Of a DNA stretch of 50,234 bases, positions 1 through 8,209 are shown piece after piece. The stretch covers positions 1 through 50,234 of the IMG/VR virus record IMGVR_UViG_3300044733_003641. One strand, 5' to 3'. The translations under genes and the position numbers were made by a program. Every line of letters starts with the position of its first letter. Position 1 is the first letter of the stretch. A model generated the notes under the pieces. The model saw nothing but the letters and a program-made list of their open reading frames with translations, was not told where the DNA came from and ran no database searches. The stretch comes from a virus.

Positions 1-2
1 AA

Positions 3-302
3 ATGTTCGAAATTGCTTTGACAGCATTCACTAACAGTGAAAATTATTTTTTTGCTTTGGACGATTTTACATTCCAACATATAATGTGTTGTTACCAAAG
101 TTATTCGCCGATAATTCCAATAGCACCACAAATGCATGGAATTTCAGATATATCTGATGGTTATTATAACAATTGGTATTTACAAACTTATAATTGGAAT
201 GCCCATAGTGAAATTAAAATTCCGAATGAATTTATGGATTGGGGGGTAGTTCAAGAAATGAAAAAAAATAAAGAACACAAACAATTTTATTATGTCAGTT
301 AA
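3..302 (+). CDS. Unidentified protein, possibly 5'-truncated by window edge
   Basis: I do not recognise this protein. The frame is open to the first bases of the window, so the ATG at position 3 may be internal and the true start may lie outside. The 99 visible residues are rich in aromatic residues (several Tyr, Trp and Phe) with no membrane segment or clear catalytic motif. Its last codons overlap the start of the next gene by 11 bases, which suggests translational coupling. The two genes that follow look like sugar transferases, so a role in the same glycan pathway is possible. That is inference from position only. Confidence 0.5.
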   Translation: MFEIALTAFTNSENYFFALDDFTFQHIMCCYQSYSPIIPIAPQMHGISDISDGYYNNWYLQTYNWNAHSEIKIPNEFMDWGVVQEMKKNKEHKQFYYVS

Positions 303-1194
303 ATTTATTACTTGTATTTTCAGTGACTTAAATGGAACTGAACTAGGTGGACGACCGAGTAGAGGTGGTCATTATCGATATAGTTTATTATCACATTTAC
401 AAATGTCAGATGCTGATTTTTTGTGTTATACTTCAGAAAGAGAACTTAAAGATCTCGAAAATTTTTTCTATATTGAAAACAAAGTGGACCCAAAAAAATT
501 AGAGTTAAAAATTTTTGATCTTCAGACCACTAAATTTCAAAATTTGATCTCTGAATATAAAGATGTTGAAGGAACAAAAAGAGGGGATAGATGCGTAGAA
601 ATTCAATACTCAAAGTTTCATTGGTGGTGGAATGAAGATAAATCGTATGATTTCTACTATTGGATTGATGCTGGTCTATCCCATTGTGGTATAATACCGA
701 ACAAATATCTTGTAGATGAACATAGTTATAAGAGGTACTTTTATTCTACAATATTTGATAATACTTTTTTAAAAAACCTTTGTGATTTCACTAGGGATAA
801 ATTTTTTATAATAACAAAAGATAATGTTAAAAATTATTGGTCTGGTACTGTAAATAGAAAATGGTATAATGAGTTCTCTATGGATCTTCATGTAATTGGA
901 GGTATGTTTGGGGGGCATAGAGATACTTGGGATAGGGTTGTCAATTTATTTGAAAAATATACCGAAGATATTCTAAAAGAAGATAAAGGGTTGCCTGCGG
1001 AAGAAAATGTTATGAGTTTAATGTATTACAATCATAAAGAATTATTCGTAACAAAATATTTTGAAACATGGTGGCATGAGGACAATTACCATTCGTTTTT
1101 TGGAAACCAAACTCAAGATGTAAAAAATAACTATTTTGAAAATACTAAAAGTTTTTACAAAATTTTAGAAGAATTAAAAAATTATTATGAGTAA
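292..1194 (+). CDS. HtrL/YibB-like putative glycosyltransferase
   Basis: This 300-residue protein carries two motifs that I associate with the HtrL/YibB (WlaTC-like) family, which is annotated as glycosyltransferase-like: a WIDAGL motif near residue 124 and a GGMFGG motif near residues 203-208, followed by an acidic EE pair near residue 245. The family is linked to surface-polysaccharide loci; a biochemical reaction is not shown by the sequence. The start ATG overlaps the previous stop by 11 bases, and the stop overlaps the next gene, which carries the same motifs, by 8 bases. The three genes therefore look like one translationally coupled unit. The product may glycosylate virion parts or phage DNA, or alter host glycans. 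The last statement is inference. Confidence 0.6.
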   Translation: MSVKFITCIFSDLNGTELGGRPSRGGHYRYSLLSHLQMSDADFLCYTSERELKDLENFFYIENKVDPKKLELKIFDLQTTKFQNLISEYKDVEGTKRGDRCVEIQYSKFHWWWNEDKSYDFYYWIDAGLSHCGIIPNKYLVDEHSYKRYFYSTIFDNTFLKNLCDFTRDKFFIITKDNVKNYWSGTVNRKWYNEFSMDLHVIGGMFGGHRDTWDRVVNLFEKYTEDILKEDKGLPAEENVMSLMYYNHKELFVTKYFETWWHEDNYHSFFGNQTQDVKNNYFENTKSFYKILEELKNYYE

Positions 1195-2857
1195 CACAAC
1201 ATTAGTAACAGGATTATGGAATATAAATAGAGAAAGTCTAACAGAAGGATGGTCTAGAAGTTTTGACCACTATCTTTCGAAACTAGAACAACTATTAACA
1301 ATTGATGAAAATCTTATCATTTTCGGAGAAAAGGAACTAGAAGATTGGGTTTTAACCAAAAGGGATAGATCGAAAACTCAATTTATTGTAAGGTCTCAAG
1401 ATTGGTTCAAAAATGAATTTTTTGATAAGATTCAAACTATTAGAAAAAATCCAAATTGGTATAATCAATCAGGTTGGTTACCTGAATCTACACAAGCTCG
1501 TCTTGAAATGTATAACCCATTGGTAATGTCCAAAGTCTTTTTGTTGAATGATGCTAGAATAATGGACAGATTTAATTCAACAAATCTATTTTGGATAGAT
1601 GCAGGTATTACTAATACAGTACATTCAGGTTATTTCACTCACGACAAAGTTTTCACAAAGTTAGAAAAATTAAAAAACATAACTTTTATTGCATTCCCAT
1701 ACGAAGCGAATAATGAAATTCACGGATTTGACTATTCTGAAATGTGTCGTATGACAAACAAAAAAATTGATAAAGTATGTCGTGGTGGGTTTTTTGGAGG
1801 GCCCAAAGAAAAAATAGAAAGTTTCAATTCTCTTTATTACCATCTTATGTCTGATACTTTGTCTAAGGGATATATGGGTACTGAAGAATCACTTTTTACA
1901 CTTTTAACTTATATGCATCCTGAAAGTTTTCAGTATTTCGAAATAGAATCTAATGGATTAATATCTAAGTTTTTTGAAGATGTTAAAAATGATCAACACA
2001 AAATAAAGAGTGAGAGTGAAATTTTAATTTCAGGAAATGATCTAGACATTAATAACACCGCTCTTTATGTGATAACTTTTAATAGTCCAAAACAATTTGA
2101 GACCCTCATTGAATCGATGATACAGTATGATAGTCAGTTTATAGATGGCCCAAAAAAGTTTTTATTAGACAATTCGAGCGATGAAAGTACTTTTCAAAGG
2201 TACAGTGAATTGTGTGAGGAGTTTGATTTTGTTCATATTAAAAAAGATAATCTTGGTATTTGTGGTGGAAGACAATTTATTGCGGAACACGCCGATTTAA
2301 ATAATTTTGACTATTATTTCTTTTTCGAAGACGATATGTTTTTTTATCCAAACAAAGGTGAAGTTTGTAGAAATGGGTTTAACAGATATGTGAACAACTT
2401 TTATAAAAATGTTTTGCAAATTATTCAAAAACACAACTTCGATTTTCTCAAATTCAATTATTCAGAATTTTTCGGAGATAACGGTGTGCAGTGGTCGTGG
2501 TACAATACTCCGCAAGATGTTAGAGAAAAATTTTGGCCTGGGAAAAAAAGACTACCAGAGTTAGGTTTAGACCCGAATGCCCCAAGAACAAAGTATGAAC
2601 ACATTTGGTCTCACAATGGGATTCCATACATTAGTGGAGAAGTTTATTATTCGAACTGGCCTCAAGTAGTTTCTAAAGAGGGTAATAAGAAAATGTTTTT
2701 GGAGACAAAATGGGCCCATCCTTTCGAACAAACTTGGATGAGTTATATTTTCCAAGAAACAAAAAAAGAAAGAATTAATCCAGCAATATTATTAATGACA
2801 CCTACCGAACATAATCGTTTCGATCATTATTCTAGAGAGCTAAGAAAAGAATCTTAA
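1187..2857 (+). CDS. Two-domain glycosyltransferase: HtrL/YibB-like plus GT-A-like fusion
   Basis: The N-terminal half (about residues 1-265) repeats the family motifs of the preceding gene: WIDAGI near residue 136 and GGFFGG near residues 200-205. The C-terminal half (about 290-556) starts with a beta strand of the type seen in GT-A transferases (ALYVITFNSP near 294), then a LGICGGRQF segment and an acidic EDDM motif at 381-384 that could be the metal-binding DXD equivalent. The protein therefore looks like two transferases in one chain, able to add two sugars in succession. It overlaps the upstream gene by 8 bases. No signal peptide or membrane segment is seen, so it should act in the cytoplasm. 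The substrate is unknown. The HtrL assignment is moderate and the GT-A assignment is by motif only. Confidence 0.6.
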   Translation: MSNTTLVTGLWNINRESLTEGWSRSFDHYLSKLEQLLTIDENLIIFGEKELEDWVLTKRDRSKTQFIVRSQDWFKNEFFDKIQTIRKNPNWYNQSGWLPESTQARLEMYNPLVMSKVFLLNDARIMDRFNSTNLFWIDAGITNTVHSGYFTHDKVFTKLEKLKNITFIAFPYEANNEIHGFDYSEMCRMTNKKIDKVCRGGFFGGPKEKIESFNSLYYHLMSDTLSKGYMGTEESLFTLLTYMHPESFQYFEIESNGLISKFFEDVKNDQHKIKSESEILISGNDLDINNTALYVITFNSPKQFETLIESMIQYDSQFIDGPKKFLLDNSSDESTFQRYSELCEEFDFVHIKKDNLGICGGRQFIAEHADLNNFDYYFFFEDDMFFYPNKGEVCRNGFNRYVNNFYKNVLQIIQKHNFDFLKFNYSEFFGDNGVQWSWYNTPQDVREKFWPGKKRLPELGLDPNAPRTKYEHIWSHNGIPYISGEVYYSNWPQVVSKEGNKKMFLETKWAHPFEQTWMSYIFQETKKERINPAILLMTPTEHNRFDHYSRELRKES

Positions 2858-2861
2858 CGTG

Positions 2862-2869
2862 TATTTATT
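2862..2869 (+). promoter_or_regulatory. TATTTATT box upstream of the 126-residue gene
   Basis: TATTTATT lies 13 bases before the ATG at 2883. The same box occurs before about a dozen other genes in the window. It is a candidate late-type promoter or expression element; the function is inferred from recurrence. Confidence 0.4.
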
Positions 2870-2882
2870 GTAAAAATATCTA

Positions 2883-3263
2883 ATGAATTTTTACATAAAT
2901 AAAAATGCAAACCTTCCACTTCTGAAAATGCAAGTGGTTAAAGATGGTCGTAGTGAGTATCAACAATTTATGCAATTATTAGAAACATCATCTATTTTTT
3001 TTACGATGATTAATAGTGAAACGGGTATACCCAAAATTGTGTCTAAACCTGCTTATATTGTTGAACTGACTAGTGTAGACGAAAATGCTCAGACAGAATA
3101 TTATGTATACTTTAGATTCACGAAAAAAGATACCAATAAAGTTGGTACATACAAAGGTCAATTTTTAATCAAATCGGAAGATGGTGATCTTATTTTACCA
3201 CTAAGGGAAGAACTCAACATCTTTATTCAAGAAAGTTTTATCATAGATAGTCCTTGTTGTTGA
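2883..3263 (+). CDS. Small protein, possibly baseplate/fibre associated
   Basis: The 126-residue protein is not firmly recognised. It begins with a MNFYINKNANLPLLKMQVV strand and alternates short hydrophobic strands with polar turns, consistent with an all-beta fold. The layout (conversion to an Ig-like strand pattern with a YVYFRFT segment, then KVGTYKGQFLI) resembles N-terminal domains of baseplate upper proteins that bind fibres, but I cannot prove this. It ends in a Cys pair. It has its own TATTTATT box and stands alone between the sugar genes and DNA polymerase. Confidence 0.5.
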   Translation: MNFYINKNANLPLLKMQVVKDGRSEYQQFMQLLETSSIFFTMINSETGIPKIVSKPAYIVELTSVDENAQTEYYVYFRFTKKDTNKVGTYKGQFLIKSEDGDLILPLREELNIFIQESFIIDSPCC

Positions 3264-3305
3264 CGGGTTTTTTATTACCTTTATAGTTGAAAAGGTATAA
3301 GTAAA

Positions 3306-6062
3306 ATGATTACAACGGAGGAAATAAAAAATTTTTTGGAGGGAAACGATCCTGAGCAGCATATTGTTGCTTTGGAATTCGATTATGCCACAGAAGAAAT
3401 CTATAAGATTAAAGAAATCCCTGGTAAGGGAAAACAAATCGTAAGAGATACTTTTATACCTTTCTGTTGGGTTGGTGATCTACGTAGTTTAAATTTCTAC
3501 AAAGGGTCTAAAGCCAACCAAAAAGAAGCGATGTCCAAACATAAAATTCTGATTGAAAAATTAGAAACTTATGACAATGACAGACTGAATCAGGGTCTTA
3601 CTTTTATTGTAAAATCACTCAAAGGATACAGAAACTTAATTCAATTTTTTCGTGAGGGTGGTATAGATCCTTGGGGTGAGGTGGCTAAAGATCAGTTTCT
3701 ACTCTTACCACCAGTTGAGCAATATCTTATTCAAAAAGAAAAAAGATTGTTTAAAGGTTATGAAGAATACAATGATATTACTCGATTTGTATTTGACTTA
3801 GAGACCACCGCACTTGATCCAAAAGATGGTCGTATATTTATGATCGGTATGAAAACAAACAAAGGTTTTCATCAAGTGATTGAATGTCTTACAGAAGAAC
3901 AAGAGAAACAAGGATTGATTGAATTTTTTAGAACAATTCATAAACTAAATCCGAGTATTATTGCTGGGTATAATAGTTTTAACTTTGACTGGCATTGGAT
4001 CATTGAGAGGTCAAAGGCTTTGGGGTTAGATATGAAAAAAATTTGTATAACCTTAAACCCTGAAAGACATTTCTCACAAAAAGAACAATTACTAAAATTA
4101 GCCAATGAGGTAGAGAAATATAATCAAATTGGTATGTGGGGTTATAATGTGATAGATATACTTCACGCAGTAAGACGAGCTCAAGCAATAAATTCGAATA
4201 TTAAAAGTGCGGGTCTTAAATACATTACTCAATACTTAGAATTAGAAAGTCCAAATCGTATTTACATAGACCATCAGAACATTGGTAAGATGTATGAAAA
4301 GAAAGAGGAATATTGGTTGAATATTAACAATGGGAAATATAAGAGAGCCGACATTCCTGAATTCGAAAATTTGGATAAAAGATTTCCTTCTGTTTATGAA
4401 AAAGTAACAGGTGACAAAATCGTTGAGATGTATCTTGACGATGACTTGGATGAAACACTTCGAGTTGATGAAGAGTTCAATCAAGGTTCTTTTTTACTTG
4501 CATCATTGGTTCCAACCACATATGAAAGAGTATCAACTATGGGTACTGCAACTTTGTGGAAAATGATCATGCTTGCTTGGTCTTATAAACACAAACTTGC
4601 TATTCCTAAAAAACAAGAGAAAAAAGATTTTGTTGGTGGTTTGTCACGTTTAATTAAGGTTGGGTATTCTACAAATGTTCTTAAACTTGACTTTAGTTCG
4701 CTTTATCCGTCTATCCAATTAGTACACGAAGTTTTTCCAGATTGTGATGTAACAGGAGCTCTTAGAGGATTTCTAAAGTATTTTCGTGATACTCGTATTT
4801 TATACAAACAACTTGCTGAAGAATTTTCAGATTCAGACTCAAAGAAATCTAAATCTTACGATAGAAAACAATTACCTATCAAAATATTCATCAACAGTAT
4901 GTTTGGAGCTCTGTCAGCTCCTCAAGTTTTCGCTTGGGGTGACATGTATATGGGAGAACAAATAACTTGTACAGGGCGACAATACCTACGTCAAATGACA
5001 AAATTTTTTATGGCCCGTGGTTATGAACCTCTAGTGATGGACACCGATGGTATCAACTTCTCAGCACCTAAAGGTGTTGAAGATAGAGTTTACATTGGTA
5101 GAGGTAATAATTGGAAAGTTAAACAAGGTAAGGAGTATAAAGGAGCCGCGGCAGACATTGCCGAATACAACGACATATTTATGCGTGGTGAAATGGCCTT
5201 AGATAATGATGGAGTGTGGCCGAGTTGTATTAATATTGCAAGAAAAAATTATGCACTTTTGACTGAAAAAGGTAAGATTAAATTAGTAGGAAATACAATC
5301 AAATCCAAAAAACTACCTGGTTACATAGAGGATTTTCTAGACAAAGGAATTAAATTACTCCTTCAAGGTAAAGGTAAGGATTTTGTTGAATTTTATTATG
5401 AGTACCTTACTAAGATTTACAACAAGGAAATACCTCTCGTTAAAATTGCACAAAGAGGAAAAATAAAACAAAGTGTCAAAGAGTACGAAGAAAGGTGTAA
5501 ACAAAAAACCAAAGCGGGTAATCTTATGTCTCGACAAGCGCACATGGAGCTTGTTATTCGAAATAATATGAATGTCAATCTTGGAGATGTTATTTATTAT
5601 GTTAATAATGGAACTAAGATTTCACAGGGTGACGTTGCTAAAAAAGGAGATACTATTACATTGAATTGTTATTTAGTCAGTCAAAATGACATTGATAATA
5701 ATCCGAATCTTACTGGTGAATACAATGTACCTCGTGCCATTTCTGTATTTAACAAACGTATTGAACCACTTTTGGTTGTTTTCAAACCTGAGGTACGAGA
5801 TGTTTTGTTAATCACCGATCCTGAAAAACGAGAATATTTCACGACCCTTCAATGTGAACTAATAAATGGTCAACCTTTTAATGAAACCGATCAAGATAGT
5901 TTAGAAAAAGATGTATTAGAAATAACTGAACAAGAAATTGACTATTGGAAAAGAAGAGGATTGAATCCGAACTATATCTATGAGTTAGCTGAAAGTGGGT
6001 GGGAGAATCATATCAATCACCAAAGTTTAACTCCATCAGAGGAAAGTATGTACCAATTTTGA
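3306..6062 (+). CDS. Family B DNA polymerase (T4 gp43-like)
   Basis: This 918-residue protein is the replicative polymerase with 3'-5' proofreading. The exonuclease domain shows Exo I (FDLETT, D164/E166) and Exo II (YNSFNFDW, N223 to D228), followed by a VIDILHA segment near 282-288 and the LKYI segment near 304 that belong to the third exonuclease region. The polymerase domain shows motif A (LDFSSLYPS, D462), motif B (KIFINSMFGAL, 526-536) and motif C (MDTDG, D579 and D581). Both catalytic aspartates are kept, but the usual Ser after the second one (DTDS) is Gly. An ARKNYALL segment follows in the place of the KKRY-like motif. The length is close to T4 gp43 (898 residues). Its 3' end overlaps the convergent minus-strand gene by 46 bases. 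Confidence 0.95.
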   Translation: MITTEEIKNFLEGNDPEQHIVALEFDYATEEIYKIKEIPGKGKQIVRDTFIPFCWVGDLRSLNFYKGSKANQKEAMSKHKILIEKLETYDNDRLNQGLTFIVKSLKGYRNLIQFFREGGIDPWGEVAKDQFLLLPPVEQYLIQKEKRLFKGYEEYNDITRFVFDLETTALDPKDGRIFMIGMKTNKGFHQVIECLTEEQEKQGLIEFFRTIHKLNPSIIAGYNSFNFDWHWIIERSKALGLDMKKICITLNPERHFSQKEQLLKLANEVEKYNQIGMWGYNVIDILHAVRRAQAINSNIKSAGLKYITQYLELESPNRIYIDHQNIGKMYEKKEEYWLNINNGKYKRADIPEFENLDKRFPSVYEKVTGDKIVEMYLDDDLDETLRVDEEFNQGSFLLASLVPTTYERVSTMGTATLWKMIMLAWSYKHKLAIPKKQEKKDFVGGLSRLIKVGYSTNVLKLDFSSLYPSIQLVHEVFPDCDVTGALRGFLKYFRDTRILYKQLAEEFSDSDSKKSKSYDRKQLPIKIFINSMFGALSAPQVFAWGDMYMGEQITCTGRQYLRQMTKFFMARGYEPLVMDTDGINFSAPKGVEDRVYIGRGNNWKVKQGKEYKGAAADIAEYNDIFMRGEMALDNDGVWPSCINIARKNYALLTEKGKIKLVGNTIKSKKLPGYIEDFLDKGIKLLLQGKGKDFVEFYYEYLTKIYNKEIPLVKIAQRGKIKQSVKEYEERCKQKTKAGNLMSRQAHMELVIRNNMNVNLGDVIYYVNNGTKISQGDVAKKGDTITLNCYLVSQNDIDNNPNLTGEYNVPRAISVFNKRIEPLLVVFKPEVRDVLLITDPEKREYFTTLQCELINGQPFNETDQDSLEKDVLEITEQEIDYWKRRGLNPNYIYELAESGWENHINHQSLTPSEESMYQF

Positions 6063-6352
6063 TATACAAAAACTAGTTCTATACAGGCACCTGTCTCTAT
6101 TTGGATTTCATCCCAATGTTCATCAATTCTGTTGATATCAGGAACAATTAAAACACTCGTCAAAGCTTTAATTTTAATTCTATCAGTAGAAACACTGTTG
6201 AGGGTAATTTTACAATTCCCAACTCCTTTTACAACAATAGCATATTCACCATTGGTGGTGTATGTTTCCTCTGAAACAACCGCTAATTCTGAAGTTTTAA
6301 CTTGTATACCATTGATTATTTTTTCACTAGGTATCGATCTTATAATAGCCAT
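6017..6352 (-). CDS. Small beta-rich protein, likely virion-associated
   Basis: The 111-residue product has a repetitive beta-strand pattern (KITLNSV, RIKIKAL, SVLIVPDI, IELVFVY) and ends in WYILSSDGVKLW. Aromatic-strand endings of this kind are common at the end of small phage capsid or tail decoration domains, but no family is certain. It starts three bases after the stop of the gp13-like gene upstream on the minus strand, so it is probably co-transcribed with it. Its 3' end runs into the end of DNA polymerase on the other strand. A virion role is inferred from fold pattern and neighbour. Confidence 0.6.
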   Translation of the reverse strand: MAIIRSIPSEKIINGIQVKTSELAVVSEETYTTNGEYAIVVKGVGNCKITLNSVSTDRIKIKALTSVLIVPDINRIDEHWDEIQIETGACIELVFVYQNWYILSSDGVKLW

Positions 6353-6355
6353 ATT

Positions 6356-7471
6356 TTAAACTGTTGTTATTGGTATTGGAAATGCTCTAAACTTTAGTTG
6401 TGTATTTAGATCTGTGGCAATTTTAGCCTCTCTTTCCATTATAAATTCAGGTCTTAATCTTTCTAATCTTTTTGTTAATTCTTCCAAAAGTACCGTTTTT
6501 TCATCTTTTGCTTCGGTAGAGAGTGAGGTGTAGTCCATTTGTAGTTCACTATCGGGTGTTTTTAAGTTTCCGCTAAATTTACCCCTCACTCTAGCTAAAG
6601 TTTCTTTTGCATAAGCTGTCAACCATCTTCTAACCCATTGTTGTGCAGGATCATTCAAATCTTGCCAAGAAAGTGCATCTAATGGAATATCTGATGGTAA
6701 TTTAACAATGTCTGGATTATCTTTCAGACACTGATCTCTATCAGCATCGTTTGTATCATAATACCAATACCACACTTTACCTCTCATCAACTCCGAATTT
6801 CCAAAGTCGAATTTACCACCTGGTGTATTGTATAACATTACGGCTTTTTTACCACCAGGTAATGCTGTGACTCTGTATTGTACGTCAGGTTGTATGATCC
6901 TTCGTTTGAGGTTAATGTCTTGAAGTCTAGATAAAACATCGTAGGATGAAAAAAAGAAATACCCACCACTTCCCCATCCAGGTTGAGCAAATCCACCAGG
7001 CCCACCAATACCAGGGCCCCCAAGTGATCCAAAAGACCATGGATCGAAAAATGCACTATTTTGTTCAGAGGGTGAAAACCAAAGTAATTCATTGAGTTCT
7101 CTTCCTGCTGGTATTTCATAGATCTGTTGATTTTGTTGTAACTGAAAATAATCCTTTTTAAGTACCCAAGGCCCTGAGTTTTGAAGTCCAACAATTTTTG
7201 AGTAGGCATAGGTATATTGAGTTTCCCAATCCAATGATCTTCTCACTAGTGCATTTGCGACGGATTGAGTGTCTAAATTCAGACCATATAATGAAGTCCA
7301 TTGTGACTCTATTAACCAATCTTGAACATATTGGGTATAATCTCCAATGGAAAGTTCCATTAGTGAATCCATCATTTCATCTGTCAATTCTACGGAACGT
7401 AACGGGGCGCCCAAGAGATTATAAATTCTCTTGTACATTTTACTTCTTTCTGGTTCTGCAATAATATTCAT
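6356..7471 (-). CDS. Putative neck protein (gp13-like)
   Basis: A 371-residue protein if started at the ATG at 7471, preferred because a TATTTATT box lies four bases upstream and this removes an overlap with SOD; an in-frame ATG at 7498 would add nine residues. The N-terminus (KRIYNLLGAP, then ELTDEMMDSLMELSIGDY) matches the way T4-like neck proteins of the gp13 type begin, with a short helix, a LGxP turn and an acidic helix. A conspicuous Gly/Pro-rich loop lies in the middle (about residues 145-175), and the C-terminus is helical and charged. In T4 order, gene 13 precedes 14 and 15, and candidates for 14 and 15 follow at 11118 and 13627, though on the opposite strand. The name is an inference from pattern and order; a general virion structural protein is the alternative. 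Confidence 0.45.
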   Translation of the reverse strand: MNIIAEPERSKMYKRIYNLLGAPLRSVELTDEMMDSLMELSIGDYTQYVQDWLIESQWTSLYGLNLDTQSVANALVRRSLDWETQYTYAYSKIVGLQNSGPWVLKKDYFQLQQNQQIYEIPAGRELNELLWFSPSEQNSAFFDPWSFGSLGGPGIGGPGGFAQPGWGSGGYFFFSSYDVLSRLQDINLKRRIIQPDVQYRVTALPGGKKAVMLYNTPGGKFDFGNSELMRGKVWYWYYDTNDADRDQCLKDNPDIVKLPSDIPLDALSWQDLNDPAQQWVRRWLTAYAKETLARVRGKFSGNLKTPDSELQMDYTSLSTEAKDEKTVLLEELTKRLERLRPEFIMEREAKIATDLNTQLKFRAFPIPITTV

Positions 7472-7475
7472 AACC

Positions 7476-7483
7476 AATAAATA
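7476..7483 (-). promoter_or_regulatory. TATTTATT box on the minus strand before gp13-like gene
   Basis: Read on the minus strand, TATTTATT ends four bases before the ATG at 7471. The box has the same orientation relative to its gene as on the plus strand. The short distance is hard to reconcile with a plain -10 box, so its role is open. Confidence 0.35.
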
Positions 7484-7484
7484 T

Positions 7485-8174
7485 TCACAATCTATCATTT
7501 ACGTAATCCCAGTCCACAACCCTCCAAAAGTTTTTGATATATTCGTCTCTTCTATTTTGATATTTGAGATAGTATGCATGTTCCCATACGTCCAAACCAA
7601 GAAGTGGTTTTCCTCCATCTTTAACAAAACTCATCATCGGATTATCTTGATTTTGTGTTGTTACAATTTTTAATTTACCATTTTCTTTTAGTATCAACCA
7701 TACCCAACCAGATCCAAAAACACTTTTAGCCGCCTCATCAAATTTTTTTTTGAATTCTTTGACACTTCCAAAATTCGAGTTTATTCTCGAATCAAGTTTC
7801 ATAGGAATTCTTGGTGGGTTAGGTGTCATCATATTCCAAAACAACGAATGATTATAGGCCCCACCAGCGTTGTCTCGTATAGGTTTTTCAGTTTCTTTGA
7901 CCGAACTTACAATTTCTTCCAAAGACATATTTTCATATCTCTTTCCTTTGGTCGCTAAGTTCAATTTATCAACATAACCTTTATAGTGTTTTGTATAATG
8001 AACATTCATTGTTGTTGGATCGATGAAAGCTTTGAGAGATGTAAAAGAATAAGGTAATGGTTCAAACACTACATTACCATGTTTTATCTTGGATTTTTTT
8101 TGTTCTTCTATTAATCTTCTTCTTTCCTCAATTTTCTGTTCTATTAACTCAATTTTATTTTCCAAATACTTCAT
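7485..8174 (-). CDS. Superoxide dismutase, Fe/Mn family, Mn-type signature
   Basis: The enzyme converts superoxide to oxygen and hydrogen peroxide. The four metal ligands are visible: H59 (VHYTKHY), H109 (AYNHSLFW), D195 and H199 (DVWEHAYY). The pairing of NAGGAYNH with a Gln in TTQNQDNP (instead of Gln in the first motif) is the Mn-type arrangement, so Mn or cambialistic use is likely. I chose the ATG at 8174; a TTG at 8183 is in frame but weaker. Compared with the usual length of about 200 residues there is an extra N-terminal stretch of about 35 residues, highly charged and coiled-coil-like (KIELIEQKIEERRRLIEEQ), which could anchor it to another protein. It lies between a helicase and a neck-like gene on the minus strand. 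No signal peptide is seen. Confidence 0.92.
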   Translation of the reverse strand: MKYLENKIELIEQKIEERRRLIEEQKKSKIKHGNVVFEPLPYSFTSLKAFIDPTTMNVHYTKHYKGYVDKLNLATKGKRYENMSLEEIVSSVKETEKPIRDNAGGAYNHSLFWNMMTPNPPRIPMKLDSRINSNFGSVKEFKKKFDEAAKSVFGSGWVWLILKENGKLKIVTTQNQDNPMMSFVKDGGKPLLGLDVWEHAYYLKYQNRRDEYIKNFWRVVDWDYVNDRL

Positions 8175-8209
8175 ACTCACCAAGACTTTAGTGTCTCCTA
8201 TAAGTATTT

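Noticed and set aside
6132-6359. Plus-strand 75-residue frame over the small beta-rich gene
   Set aside because: It mirrors the minus-strand coding frame, which has the better protein pattern and is coupled to the upstream minus-strand gene.
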